Positions 24,357 to 33,678 of a stretch of 55,174 bases of DNA are shown here, one piece after another; position 1 is the stretch's first letter; every line of letters starts with the position of its first letter. Where the stretch lies: NCBI GenBank assembly GCA_035416745.1, contig DAOLNV010000031.1:1-55174 (forward strand). Reading direction: 5' to 3'. Source of the stretch: Candidatus Hydrogenedentota bacterium (GTDB lineage: Bacteria > Hydrogenedentota > Hydrogenedentia > Hydrogenedentales > SLHB01). Made by a program: the position numbers and the translations under genes. The notes beneath the pieces were generated by a model. It was not told the DNA's origin. It saw only the letters and a list, made by a program, of their open reading frames with translations, and ran no database searches.

Positions 24357-25793
24357 TTGAACGGAATCAAACGAAAAGTCCATTTTGTAGGGGTTGGCGG
24401 CATCGGCATGAGCGGGCTTGCCGAAATCTTGCTCAATTTGGGCTATGAAGTGTCTGGAACGGACCTCCAGGCCACCGGTATCACCGAGCGGCTGGAACAG
24501 TGTGGCCTTCGGTTTCGGGAGGGCCACGACGCCGCGAACATTGGAGATGCCCAGATAGTTGTCGTTTCAGAAGCAGTACCCAAGGACAACGCCGAGGTAC
24601 TGGCTGCCAAACAGCGCGGTACCCCGGTGCTCCATCGCAGTGAACTGCTTGCGGACCTCATGCGCCTCAAACCGAATGCCATAGCGGTGGGCGGCACCCA
24701 TGGGAAAACGACAACCACGTCCATGATCAGCGCCATGTTCGAGCGGGCGAATTTTGGCGCGACGAGCATCGTGGGGGGAATCCTGCATCGAAGCGGCACC
24801 AATGCCCGGTGGGGAACCGGAGAGTATCTCGTTGCGGAAGCGGATGAGCACGACGGCTCATTCCTGCGGCTTCATCCCACCATCAGCGTTGTGACGAGCA
24901 TCGACGCCGAGCATCTGGAGTATTACGGAACCCTGGACCAGATCAAGCGCGCCTTCACCGATTTCTGCAACGTCGTGCCATTTTACGGATTCTCGATTCT
25001 GTGCTGGGACGACGTCAATTCGCGTGACATCCTCGCTGGCATCGACAGTGTTTGCCTGACGTACGGCCTTGAGGAGGGCGCCTCGTTGCGCGGCGTTAAC
25101 GTGCGCTGGAACGAGGGCAACATGAACCTTCCCATGTCGCGCCGCCTTGCTGAGCTTCGCACCCGCATCGATGTTGTCAGCGAAGACGAACGCCTTGGCG
25201 TCACCGGGCGATTGGGGCAGCTCGAGGTCAAGGCCCTCGGAATCCATAATGTGCGGAATGCGCTGGCTGCATGTTGTGTGGGCCTGTGTCTCGGACTCAA
25301 GTTTGCGCACATCGCTGAAGGGTTGCGCATGTATGACGGGGTCCGGCGCCGGCTGCAAGTCTGCGGAGAACAGCGCGGGGTGCTCGTCGTGGAAGACTAT
25401 GCCCACCATCCGACCGAGATCGAAAGCACCATCGAAGCCGCACGCTGGATCCGGCCAAACCGAATCATCGCGGTTTTCCAACCGCATTTGTTCAGCAGGA
25501 CGAAATTCTTCTGTGAACAGTTCGCTGCGGTCCTGAGCAAGGTGGACCAGGCTGTCGTCACGGACATCTATCCCTCGCGCGAGCAGCCTATGGCGGGGGT
25601 CGATTCGGGCTTGATCGTGGATGCCGCACGCCGGCACGGGGCGCAGAATGTGCAGTTGATTAACGATATGCATTCCGTGCCGGAGCGCATTGCCGGTGAT
25701 TTGAAACCGGGCGACATGGTGCTGGTCCTGGGCGCGGGAAGCATAAACCAGATAGCAGAACCGTTGCTTCAGGAGCTGGCGAAACAGTCATGA
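24357..25793 (+). CDS. murC: UDP-N-acetylmuramate--L-alanine ligase
   Basis: MurC adds L-alanine to UDP-MurNAc, the first peptide step of peptidoglycan precursor synthesis. The 478 residues show the N-terminal UDP-binding HFVGVGGIGMSGLAE, the ATP loop GGTHGKTTTT, the Mur-ligase EADEHDGSFL, the domain-2 HNVRNALAAC and the C-terminal DYAHHPTEI. No ATG is available. A TTG at 24357 follows AAAGAGG by six bases and yields an N-terminus like that of other MurC proteins; a GTG at 24342 is the alternative but has no ribosome-binding site. It overlaps ftsQ by 4 nt (ATGA) and heads a short division and cell-wall operon. A peptidoglycan wall is therefore expected. Confidence 0.95.
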   Translation: MNGIKRKVHFVGVGGIGMSGLAEILLNLGYEVSGTDLQATGITERLEQCGLRFREGHDAANIGDAQIVVVSEAVPKDNAEVLAAKQRGTPVLHRSELLADLMRLKPNAIAVGGTHGKTTTTSMISAMFERANFGATSIVGGILHRSGTNARWGTGEYLVAEADEHDGSFLRLHPTISVVTSIDAEHLEYYGTLDQIKRAFTDFCNVVPFYGFSILCWDDVNSRDILAGIDSVCLTYGLEEGASLRGVNVRWNEGNMNLPMSRRLAELRTRIDVVSEDERLGVTGRLGQLEVKALGIHNVRNALAACCVGLCLGLKFAHIAEGLRMYDGVRRRLQVCGEQRGVLVVEDYAHHPTEIESTIEAARWIRPNRIIAVFQPHLFSRTKFFCEQFAAVLSKVDQAVVTDIYPSREQPMAGVDSGLIVDAARRHGAQNVQLINDMHSVPERIAGDLKPGDMVLVLGAGSINQIAEPLLQELAKQS

Positions 25794-26578
25794 AACCCCC
25801 AACGCTGCACAGGAAGACTTACAAGCTCCGAAAGTACCGGCTCGTGTTTTCGTATGTGAGTTCCGCGATACGGTTTCTGGTCGTTTGCGCATTGCTCTGG
25901 GGGGGCGGCTACGCATTCTCTCGTTATCTGCGTGAATCCGGCCATTACTGCATCCAAAAGATCAGCGTGTCTGGGATAAAGATCTTGACGCCCGAAGCCG
26001 TCATTCAGGCCTCGAATGTGACGAAGGCGGACAACATCCTGTTTTTGGATCCCCGCGAGATTGCCGCGCGAGTGGAAAAGCTTCCGCGCGTGAAGACCTG
26101 TGCCGTGACCAGAATCTTTCCCGACGTGGTGTCCCTGTCAGTTATCGAACGCGATGCCGTGGCCACACTGATTGTCAACAACCGCACCTTCGAGATTGAC
26201 GAGTCGGGGTATGTGCTCGAGGAGGTCATGCCGGACGGACACTATTGCGGCCCTCTTATTACTCTGCATCCCCCCCTGAATTTGGTTGCACCCGGCGAAA
26301 AAATAGACCGTCCGGAGCTCATTCGGGCACTTGCCGTCTGGGACGCCTTCAGCAAGACCAGCATCTCGGGAGATATAGCGGTCTCGGAGTTGGCCGTGTA
26401 CAACGAAAACGATATCCGCATGTACTGTGACGGCGTGCCGTTTGAATTGCGATGGGGCCGCGGCAATTCTGAGACCCAGGCCCGGCGGCTCGAAATTCTG
26501 TGGAAAGAATTGGCGGGATGTGTGCCGTGCGTCGAGTATCTTGATCTGCGCTTCGGCCGGGATCTTGCCTGCAAGTGA
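25790..26578 (+). CDS. ftsQ: cell division protein FtsQ/DivIB
   Basis: The 262 residues fit FtsQ: a basic cytoplasmic tail (1-23), one transmembrane helix about 24-46 (SAIRFLVVCALLWGGGYAF), and a periplasmic POTRA domain starting near residue 55 with IQKISVSGIKILTPEAVIQ. The continuing segment includes RVEKLPRVKTCAVTRIFPD and the FtsQ-type VIERDAVATL. FtsQ bridges early and late divisome proteins at the inner membrane. It overlaps murC and is followed 62 nt later by ftsZ, the usual dcw-cluster order but with ftsA missing. Confidence 0.9.
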   Translation: MKPPTLHRKTYKLRKYRLVFSYVSSAIRFLVVCALLWGGGYAFSRYLRESGHYCIQKISVSGIKILTPEAVIQASNVTKADNILFLDPREIAARVEKLPRVKTCAVTRIFPDVVSLSVIERDAVATLIVNNRTFEIDESGYVLEEVMPDGHYCGPLITLHPPLNLVAPGEKIDRPELIRALAVWDAFSKTSISGDIAVSELAVYNENDIRMYCDGVPFELRWGRGNSETQARRLEILWKELAGCVPCVEYLDLRFGRDLACK

Positions 26579-26640
26579 GGCATCAACAAGGGACAGGAAA
26601 AGGGGACACAAGCGGGTAGAACCGTTGGGGAGAACGTGAT

Positions 26641-28047
26641 ATGGCTATCGGGATGTCTGACGAGTACCAGACCTTTGAAGATCGCGCCGTCATTAAGGTT
26701 TGCGGCATCGGCGGCGGCGGCGGAAACGCCGTGGGACGCATGATCGAAGCGGGCCTCAAGGATGTCGAGTTCATCACCATCAACACCGACGCCCAGGCGC
26801 TCAAGTCGTCTCCGGCCGGCACACGCCTTCAGATCGGGGCAGGCATCACCGGGGGACTCGGTTCGGGTGCGATACCCGACGTCGGCGAGAAGGCGGCCCT
26901 CGAAGACCGCGAACGCATCGCCGACGTGCTCCGTGGCGCCGACATGATCTTCCTGACGGCCGGTCTTGGGGGCGGCACAGGTACGGGCGCCTCGCCGATC
27001 ATCGCGCAAGCAGCCCACGAAACAGGGGCGTTGACGGTTGCTATCGTCACCCTTCCCTTCAGTTTCGAGGGTCCTCAGCGCCGTGAGAATGCGCTGAAGG
27101 GCTTGGGCGCCTTGGAGACGCACGTGGACACCCTGATTGTGGTACCCAATGACCGGGTAGCCTCCCTCTGCCAAAACAACATTTCCTTTCTCAACGCGTT
27201 CCGGCTGGCCGACGAGGTCTTGCACAATGGCGTTCGGGCGATCTCGGAGCTGATCACGGTGCCCGGCCTGATCAATCTGGATTTCGCGGACGTCCGCACC
27301 ATCATGCAGGCCCGGGGACGCGCCCTCATGGGTATCGGCAGCGCACAAGGCGAAAACCGGGCCGTACGCGCCGCGGAAGAAGCTATCGTGTGCCCACTAT
27401 TGGAGCAATCGAATATCGAGGGCGCCCGAGGAGTCATCGTGAACATAAAAGGCGGTTGCGACATCGGCATGCGAGAAGTGCAACAGGCCGTCTCGGCCGT
27501 GCAGAAGGCCGCCCATCCGGAGGCCAATATTATCTTTGGAGCAGTTGTGGACGACGAGGAGCGTCCAGAGCTTCAGGTGACGGTTATCGCTGCGGGCTTC
27601 ACGCCTGTGGCAAGGACTGAATACGGGCACACGGCCTGCGCCGCGGCGCCGCTCTTTGCGGAGTCCAATATCGAGCGAATGGATAGCCACCGGAAAATGA
27701 CCGTCGAGGTCGCCCCACAGGAGGAATCGCCCGATTTCGTCGGTTCGCTGGAAATCGATGAGTCGGCGGAGGCCGAACTCGTGGGTGTTGTACCGGATGT
27801 GGAACCCTTGCACGACGCCGCACCGAAGACCCCTTCTGCCCAGGAACGTGCCACTGTCCCTTCGAGAACTCCTCCAGGAAGAGAATCATGGGCCGCTGCG
27901 TCCGAACCAGAGATTCAGTACCTCTTCCCGCAGCAAGACGACGACGATGCCAGCGTTGAATCGCGGGATCACCTCGCGATACATCGGGAGGACGAAGCGG
28001 AGGATTTGGATATCCCGGCATTCATGCGGCGCAGAAGAAAAACCTGA
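26641..28047 (+). CDS. ftsZ: cell division protein FtsZ
   Basis: FtsZ is the tubulin-like GTPase that forms the division ring. The 468 residues show the glycine-rich first loop CGIGGGGGNAVGRM, the GTP signature GGGTGTGASP near residue 110 and the T7 synergy loop NLDFADVR, so polymerisation-dependent GTPase activity should be intact. After the core (to about 325) comes a variable, acidic linker of roughly 125 residues and then a conserved C-terminal peptide DIPAFMRRRRKT. That peptide is what FtsA, ZipA or SepF bind in other bacteria. It is kept here although no ftsA lies next to the gene. The ATG follows GGGGAGA by seven bases. Confidence 0.97.
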   Translation: MAIGMSDEYQTFEDRAVIKVCGIGGGGGNAVGRMIEAGLKDVEFITINTDAQALKSSPAGTRLQIGAGITGGLGSGAIPDVGEKAALEDRERIADVLRGADMIFLTAGLGGGTGTGASPIIAQAAHETGALTVAIVTLPFSFEGPQRRENALKGLGALETHVDTLIVVPNDRVASLCQNNISFLNAFRLADEVLHNGVRAISELITVPGLINLDFADVRTIMQARGRALMGIGSAQGENRAVRAAEEAIVCPLLEQSNIEGARGVIVNIKGGCDIGMREVQQAVSAVQKAAHPEANIIFGAVVDDEERPELQVTVIAAGFTPVARTEYGHTACAAAPLFAESNIERMDSHRKMTVEVAPQEESPDFVGSLEIDESAEAELVGVVPDVEPLHDAAPKTPSAQERATVPSRTPPGRESWAAASEPEIQYLFPQQDDDDASVESRDHLAIHREDEAEDLDIPAFMRRRRKT

Positions 28048-28164
28048 GATATTATTCCTATGGACCTTTTCGCGCGGAGGTCCTAAGATATCTGGCGGAA
28101 ATACAGTATCAACACCTGTTTCTTGCCGGCGGGCGCTGCGAGGAGAGTCGGAGGGTTTGAAACG

Positions 28165-30027
28165 ATGTTGGCGCGGGTTCCTGCCGTGATTGCGGTTTTG
28201 GCCGCGGGCTATGCAGTATCAGCCTGTGCCGGTCTCCCTGCGTTTCAATGGCATCTCGAGCGCACACTTGCGGGCGAGGGGTCAACGGCCCTTGATTGCC
28301 AGCGTGCCATTTACGAACTCCTGCAAGAAGCCGTGATGCTGCCGGGTGGCGCCGTGGTGGCCGGAACCGCCGTCACCGCTGAGAAGAGCGGTCACCGCAT
28401 TTCCCCGGCCATGCTTGACGGGTCTGTTCTTCACGCGCAGCCCGTCACTATCTCCGCGCTAGGCCCGGAGCCAGTGACGATTTGCGCCCCCGTGCCCGGT
28501 GAGGGGAACATCACATCGGTTTATCGCCGCGTGGATTCGGATTTGTATGTGCGGGTTCCGGGACTTGCCCCCCCTGTCGGTGGATACCTCATTTTCGATG
28601 TTCGGTACCCGGGAGAATATGTCGTCGCGGTGGAGCGTGCCGAACAGGCTTCCCCAACCGAGCCGGTTACCCGATGCCTTGATTTCGCGCCCCCTTCGCG
28701 GGACCCCGCGGCCAGAAGCGCATGGAAATTCTATCCCGTGGCTCCCAAGGAGATCTGCGGCCCCTTGCCGCTGGTTCTTATTCACGGTTCGGGGGATGAC
28801 CGGTGGGGCGATTTCTCTCACTGGGCCCAATACAGCGACGAGGCTGCTCTGTTGCGCAAGCATTTCCAGGTCTGGAACTTCAGCCATCCGATGTCTGGGG
28901 TGGCGGCCCCGATTGGTCTCAGCAGGGATTATCCAGCCTTTTCAGAAAGCGTGGTGGCCGCTCTTGACGGCTATATCGCGGAGGCGGAGGAAGATGGCGT
29001 CCTTGTTGACGGAGAGCGCTATTTCTTTTCGAAGGGACCCTACGCGATATTGACGCACAGCCAGGGCGGCATAAAGGCACGGGCCTTGCTTGTGAATTAT
29101 CCGGAACACGCGGAGCGCGTTTTTGCGGTGGTATCGCTGAATTGCCCGCATATGGGAACGCCGTGGGCGACTCCGGAGTGGGTCAGGCACACCCTGTCGA
29201 AGGTGGGCCTTACCCGCCGGCTTACTCTGGAGAAGATCTTTCAAGGCGTCTTGGCCGAAGGGGTTCTGAGAGGCTATATCAACGTCGATCGCCAGAGCGA
29301 CCTCGATACCGGATGGGCCAATTTCGATAGAGCGGGCGGCTTCGGGATTCCGACGCGAACGTTCTCGGCCTGGTATTGGGGCGGTGGCATCAAGAATGTA
29401 ACGCTCTCGCCGTGCGATGCCAATCAAACCAACGCCAGGGAACTGCCCGGGATAGCCGATGAGACATTTGAGCCGCCAGCCCTGCTCGACGTGTACTGCG
29501 GGGGGCTTGACTGCATCACGCCTTCAGAGCGGGGCGGCATGTTCCTTGACAAGTTCTTTGTGTATGCCGGATACATTGTTTTTCTTGATGATTTCGCGGG
29601 AGCGTTGACCGGCGCCGCGCCCCAAGAGAATGCCGCGCGATCGGTCCAAAACAGCGCCCTGCGAACCGTCCAGCTGCTGATGACCATAACGGACTCCGAA
29701 GGTTCGGTATATCCAATTGCCGCATATAGAGTTGGAGACGGTTTCGTCCCGCTCCAGAGCGAGCTGTTGTTGGATGGCGCCGAGACCGCGTTGATCTACA
29801 AGACGCGGAAGTTCCTGGGGTGGGAAGTTCCCGTTTTCCCCACGGAACTGCGAGAAGATCTGATTCGCGAGCACACGCTGGCGCTGCCCGAAAAACTTCG
29901 TATTCTCCGAGGCTGGAGCCACCTGGACACGATCACCGGGAGGTACAACCCGGAAACAGGGCATAGCGAGCTTTTTCAGCGGGTGCTCGATGATTTGCTG
30001 AGCGTTCTGCCAGCGGATGACGAATGA
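28165..30027 (+). CDS. lipoprotein with alpha/beta-hydrolase (lipase-like) domain
   Basis: The 620-residue product starts with a lipoprotein signal whose lipobox is VSAC, Cys21 being the lipidated residue. After an N-terminal part of about 180 residues with beta-rich character comes an alpha/beta-hydrolase core. The oxyanion strand is LPLVLIHGSGDD, and the nucleophile elbow is LTHSQGGIKAR, in which the usual first Gly of GxSxG is Thr. A late histidine in GWSHLDTITG could complete the triad. The layout resembles bacterial lipases and PGAP1-like esterases. The ATG at 28165 follows GGAGGG by nine bases and gives the clean signal peptide; an in-frame upstream start does not. The substrate is unknown; it would act at the envelope. 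Confidence 0.75.
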   Translation: MLARVPAVIAVLAAGYAVSACAGLPAFQWHLERTLAGEGSTALDCQRAIYELLQEAVMLPGGAVVAGTAVTAEKSGHRISPAMLDGSVLHAQPVTISALGPEPVTICAPVPGEGNITSVYRRVDSDLYVRVPGLAPPVGGYLIFDVRYPGEYVVAVERAEQASPTEPVTRCLDFAPPSRDPAARSAWKFYPVAPKEICGPLPLVLIHGSGDDRWGDFSHWAQYSDEAALLRKHFQVWNFSHPMSGVAAPIGLSRDYPAFSESVVAALDGYIAEAEEDGVLVDGERYFFSKGPYAILTHSQGGIKARALLVNYPEHAERVFAVVSLNCPHMGTPWATPEWVRHTLSKVGLTRRLTLEKIFQGVLAEGVLRGYINVDRQSDLDTGWANFDRAGGFGIPTRTFSAWYWGGGIKNVTLSPCDANQTNARELPGIADETFEPPALLDVYCGGLDCITPSERGGMFLDKFFVYAGYIVFLDDFAGALTGAAPQENAARSVQNSALRTVQLLMTITDSEGSVYPIAAYRVGDGFVPLQSELLLDGAETALIYKTRKFLGWEVPVFPTELREDLIREHTLALPEKLRILRGWSHLDTITGRYNPETGHSELFQRVLDDLLSVLPADDE

Positions 30028-30039
30028 TTCTTGAGGCTT

Positions 30040-30069
30040 TTGCAACCAGAATCGCCCCCAAGGCATAAT
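30040..30069 (+). promoter_or_regulatory. probable sigma70 promoter of the exbB-exbD-TPR-VWA operon
   Basis: TTGCAA (30040-30045), an 18-nt spacer, and CATAAT (30064-30069). Transcription would begin near 30077, a few bases before a perfect 16-nt palindrome. Confidence 0.5.
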
Positions 30070-30084
30070 AAATCCTATGCAGCG

Positions 30085-30100
30085 CGAAGCTCGAGCTTCG
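30085..30100. promoter_or_regulatory. perfect 16-nt palindrome in the exbB leader, possible operator
   Basis: The sequence CGAAGCTCGAGCTTCG reads identically on both strands. It begins about eight bases after the predicted transcription start and ends 33 nt before the exbB ATG. It could bind a dimeric repressor, or fold in the RNA and influence translation. I have not found a second copy in the intergenic regions I read. Confidence 0.45.
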
Positions 30101-30133
30101 TGTGCACAACTCTGGAAAGGAGCATCTGTCACG

Positions 30134-30898
30134 ATGAGGTGGAGTTTGCTTGCGGCAGGAGTCTTATTGGGGGTCGTTTTGTGTGCGGCGCTGACCGCCG
30201 AGGCACAGGACCCCGAACCTCCGGCGACAGAGGAGATTGCCGTATCCCCCGTACAGGATACAGCTGAGCCACAGCAGCTCACACTTGCCGTGATGATGCG
30301 GGAAGGGGGCTGGATCCTCTACATCATTATGGGATTGAGCGTGGTCACGTGCGTCATGGTCATTTATTACTTCTTCACCATCACGCCCGCCCGGGAAGTT
30401 CCTCAGAATCTATTGAAACGCACCCTGAGCCAAATCCGCGCTGGCGACCTTCGGGGCGCCTATCAGATGTGCGACGGACGCGACGAGTTGCTCGCAAATG
30501 TCATTAAATCGGGCCTGAAAATGGCCGGTCATGACCGTTACGTGATTCAAGAGGCCATGGAAAGCGAGGGCGAACGCGGCGCCGCGGCATTGTGGCAACG
30601 CATTTCTTACATAAACAACGTTGGCGTTATCGCGCCTCTGCTGGGACTTTTCGGAACGGTATGGGGCATGATGCGCGCGTTTGGCGCTATCGCTTTTGAT
30701 GACGCGCAGAGCCGCAGCCTCACCATGGCGTACAGCGTTTCGCAGGCCATGATTACTACGGCGGCCGGTTTGATGCTCGCCATTCCCGCTCTCATGGCGT
30801 ATTACTATTTCCGGGGGCGCGTTGTGAAGATAATCGCGGAAGTTGAGGCTCAGGCGAGCGAAGTGGTGGAGGCGCTCTCCCGGGGAGAGGGTCTATGA
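30134..30898 (+). CDS. exbB: MotA/TolQ/ExbB-type proton channel protein
   Basis: The 254 residues begin with a signal-like hydrophobic segment (LLAAGVLLGVVLCAALTAEA), then a first membrane helix around 60-82 (WILYIIMGLSVVTCVMVIYY), a cytoplasmic loop, and two C-terminal helices. These contain the conserved family segments IAPLLGLFGTVWGMM and ITTAAGLMLAIPALMAYYYF. ExbB/TolQ pentamers form the stator around an ExbD/TolR dimer and use the proton gradient to drive a TonB-like partner. The ATG at 30134 follows GGAAAGGAG. It overlaps exbD by 4 nt. The gene symbol marks the family; whether it serves a Ton, Tol or new system cannot be told from the sequence. Confidence 0.88.
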   Translation: MRWSLLAAGVLLGVVLCAALTAEAQDPEPPATEEIAVSPVQDTAEPQQLTLAVMMREGGWILYIIMGLSVVTCVMVIYYFFTITPAREVPQNLLKRTLSQIRAGDLRGAYQMCDGRDELLANVIKSGLKMAGHDRYVIQEAMESEGERGAAALWQRISYINNVGVIAPLLGLFGTVWGMMRAFGAIAFDDAQSRSLTMAYSVSQAMITTAAGLMLAIPALMAYYYFRGRVVKIIAEVEAQASEVVEALSRGEGL

Positions 30899-31323
30899 AA
30901 TTTGGCAATCGAGTCAGCGAAGAACTTGAGGGCGTGCAACTTGCTCCGCTTATCGACATCGTGTTCATTACTCTTCTCTATTTCATGACGACGACCGTGT
31001 ATACGGCGATGGAGAGCGAGATCGATGTTAAGCTGCCGACGGCAAGCCAGGCCCAGATGGACAATCGCTCTCAGGGCGAGATCTTCATCAATCTGACCAG
31101 CGACGGCAAGATCATCGTGAATGATCGCGAGCTGACGTTGGAACAATTGCAGGGCGTTTTGGACCGTGTAGCCGAGCTGTTTCCCGGAGGCTCCATTATT
31201 ATCCGCGGAGACAAGAGCGCCATGCTGGGCCGTGCAATTGCGATTCTCAATTGCTGCAAGAACGCCGATATTGACAACGTTTCGTTTGCAGCGCTGCCAG
31301 AGGAGCCCGAAGGGAGTTCGTGA
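30895..31323 (+). CDS. exbD: ExbD/TolR-type biopolymer transport protein
   Basis: The 142 residues have the family plan: a short cytoplasmic start, one membrane helix with the proton-carrying aspartate (LAPLIDIVFITLLYFM, Asp22), and a periplasmic domain with the TolR-like EIFINLTSDGKIIVND repeat. The last part, about 95-115, reads GGSIIIRGDKSAMLG, the usual ExbD fold. It overlaps the upstream exbB by 4 nt and the downstream TPR gene by 4 nt (GTGA), so all three are made as a unit. The conserved Asp shows that the proton-driven motor should work. Confidence 0.9.
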   Translation: MKFGNRVSEELEGVQLAPLIDIVFITLLYFMTTTVYTAMESEIDVKLPTASQAQMDNRSQGEIFINLTSDGKIIVNDRELTLEQLQGVLDRVAELFPGGSIIIRGDKSAMLGRAIAILNCCKNADIDNVSFAALPEEPEGSS

Positions 31324-33665
31324 GCATATCCATTGCACATGTCATGAGAACGGGGGGCACGTTCGCCCTGCTGGCATTGGTTGCCTTCTCGAGCGCTGCC
31401 CAGGATGCCGAACAGGCCCAAATCGACATCGCCAACGGCTTTTTCCGCAGAGGGTTCTTTGAAGAAGCGGCCGCCGAGTACCGCGCGTATCTCGAAAGCT
31501 ATCCGGAAGGTCAGAGTGTCACTACGGCGCTGTATCGCCTTGGGGAATCCGAGTATGCCCTGAAAAAGTACGAAGATGCCCTGAAAGTATACGAACAGTA
31601 TCTGGCGAAGGCCCCTCAAGGCGAAGAGTCTAATCGCGCGCTGTTGCGCAAGGGTGAACTACATTATCATCTCGACCAGCCGGACCAGGCCGAGGCCGCA
31701 CTGACCGGACTCACGGGGGAAGCCGCCTCGCCGGAGGTACGGGCGGGCGCCCTGTATTATCTGGGAAAGCTATACTATCAGAAAAAGGATTTGCCGAAAT
31801 CCGCTGCGGCATTCACCACGCTCGCGGAAACGTTTCCAGATAACCCCCTGGCCCCCTTTGCGCGATATCAACTCGCATTTGTCTATGTCGCTCAGAACGC
31901 GTTCGAGAAGGCCGCCTCAGAATTCGCGGAGGTCGCATCTTCGAATGCTGACAATTCGCTTCGGGCAGAAAGCCAGTTTCGCGCCGCTGAGACCTATGAC
32001 CAGCTCGGATGGTATGAACCTGCGATCGCTGCATACCAAAAACTTCAGGCCGATTTCCCCGAGACCCCCTACGCCCGGAAGGCGGCGTATGGGTATGCTT
32101 GGACCCTGTACCACGGGGGCAAATGCGCCGAGGCAATTGATGCGGCCAAGGCGTTTATGACCGCTAATCCGGAATCTCCTGAAATCGTGGGGATGAAGTA
32201 TCTCGAAGCCAATTGTCTCCAGTTTCTCGAGAAGTACGATGACGCCATCGCGGTATACAAAGAGATCCGCGATAAATTTCCCGATTCGGAGTTTGCTCAT
32301 CGCGCCCATTACAAGATTGCCTGGTCGCTTTTCCTGAAGGGCGATGAAGAGACTGCTCGCGCGGAGATCGAGCAGTTCCTGGATGCTAACCCCCAGTCAC
32401 AATTTGCCGGAGAGGCCTCATTTCTTTTGGCCGGTCTCTTGACGAAGCAGAAGAATTACGAAGATGCCTTCGACCTGTACCGGTTGATTGCCGAGAAATA
32501 TAAGGACAGCGAATTTGGCCCAGAAGCCTTGTTTAAACAGGGGGAGGTTCTGGAGGCGCTCGGCCGGGACCAGGAGGCGGCCGGGATATTCGAGCAATTT
32601 GCCAAGACCTACCCCGAGCATGTCTTGACCGAGCAGGCTATGTTGCGGATCGCCGATAAGGAATTCCTGCAGGCCTCATTTGGTGAGGCCATCGATAAGT
32701 ACAAGCAGATCCTTGATACGGCCACCGAGCCCTCGGTTCGGGAAGAGATGCTCTATCGAACGGCGATCACCTACCACAATATGCAGAAGTTTAAGGAGAG
32801 CGCCGACACGTTCGCCCAGATTCTCGAAGCATTCCCGGCCGGGCCGCATGTCGCTGAGGCCCACTTGCGTATTGCGGACTACCTTGTCCGTGAAGGCAAC
32901 GACTCCGTCAAGGCCATCGATTCTTACTCCAAAGCCTATGAAATCGACCCCAAGGGGCCGTATGCCGGCCGGGCATTGAAAGGGTTGGCGCTCGCCCGGT
33001 ACGAGACCAAAGATTACGCAACGGCCACGGACATCTTCTATCGTGTGGTAACCGAATTTCCCACCGCCGAACTGAATGAACAGACGTATCTTTGGACCGC
33101 AAATGAGCTGTTCAACGCGAAAAAATACGATGAAGCAACCACGGTGTTGCAGGCTCTTCTGCAGGCTATGCCCGATTACGCGAGCCCCAACCGTGTCCGC
33201 TTCAAGATAGCCGAGTGCCGGGAACTGGCCGGCAAGACCGAAGAAGCCCTGCAACTGTATCAGGGCATCGTTGCGCAGGCGCCGCAGAGCACCGAGGCCG
33301 TCGAATCCTATTTTCGCATGGGCAAGTTGCTTGAGGCAATGAATCAAATGGACAAGGCCTTCGAGATGTATCAACAGGCTGCAAACACAAACACAGGCGA
33401 TACGGCGGCGCAGGCACGGTTCCGCATCGGTGAAATCCAAGAGGCCAAGGGCGAGTTTGATGCGGCGGCACGCAGCTATATGCGAGTGGCCATTCTGTTC
33501 CTTCACGAAGAGTTGTCGCCGGAATCGCTCTGGCGGGCCGGCCAATGTTATGAGAAGGCCAACGCACTCGAACAGGCCAAGAAAGCGTATACCGAAACGG
33601 TAGAGGAATTCCCGGAATCCGAACAGGCAGCAAAGGCGCGGGAGCGTCTTGCCGCGCTAGGATAA
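31320..33665 (+). CDS. exported TPR-repeat protein (YbgF/BamD-like)
   Basis: The 781 residues are almost entirely tetratricopeptide repeats, about 18 to 20 by eye, after an export signal (MRTGGTFALLALVAFSSAA from residue 9). Typical repeat starts such as EEAAAEYRAYLESYPEGQ and AIDAAKAFMTANPESPE resemble YbgF and BamD-type periplasmic repeats. The GTG start overlaps the exbD stop. TPR proteins of this sort are scaffolds; downstream of a TolQR-like pair, a role comparable to the Tol-Pal protein YbgF is plausible, but YbgF is only about 260 residues. It is likely a periplasmic platform for other parts of the same machine. Confidence 0.82.
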   Translation: MSISIAHVMRTGGTFALLALVAFSSAAQDAEQAQIDIANGFFRRGFFEEAAAEYRAYLESYPEGQSVTTALYRLGESEYALKKYEDALKVYEQYLAKAPQGEESNRALLRKGELHYHLDQPDQAEAALTGLTGEAASPEVRAGALYYLGKLYYQKKDLPKSAAAFTTLAETFPDNPLAPFARYQLAFVYVAQNAFEKAASEFAEVASSNADNSLRAESQFRAAETYDQLGWYEPAIAAYQKLQADFPETPYARKAAYGYAWTLYHGGKCAEAIDAAKAFMTANPESPEIVGMKYLEANCLQFLEKYDDAIAVYKEIRDKFPDSEFAHRAHYKIAWSLFLKGDEETARAEIEQFLDANPQSQFAGEASFLLAGLLTKQKNYEDAFDLYRLIAEKYKDSEFGPEALFKQGEVLEALGRDQEAAGIFEQFAKTYPEHVLTEQAMLRIADKEFLQASFGEAIDKYKQILDTATEPSVREEMLYRTAITYHNMQKFKESADTFAQILEAFPAGPHVAEAHLRIADYLVREGNDSVKAIDSYSKAYEIDPKGPYAGRALKGLALARYETKDYATATDIFYRVVTEFPTAELNEQTYLWTANELFNAKKYDEATTVLQALLQAMPDYASPNRVRFKIAECRELAGKTEEALQLYQGIVAQAPQSTEAVESYFRMGKLLEAMNQMDKAFEMYQQAANTNTGDTAAQARFRIGEIQEAKGEFDAAARSYMRVAILFLHEELSPESLWRAGQCYEKANALEQAKKAYTETVEEFPESEQAAKARERLAALG

Positions 33666-33678
33666 TCAGTTTCGTACC

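Noticed and set aside
28062..28083. GGACCT/AGGTCC repeat between ftsZ and the lipoprotein gene as a terminator
   Set aside because: Six base pairs with a 10-nt loop and no T-run; too weak.
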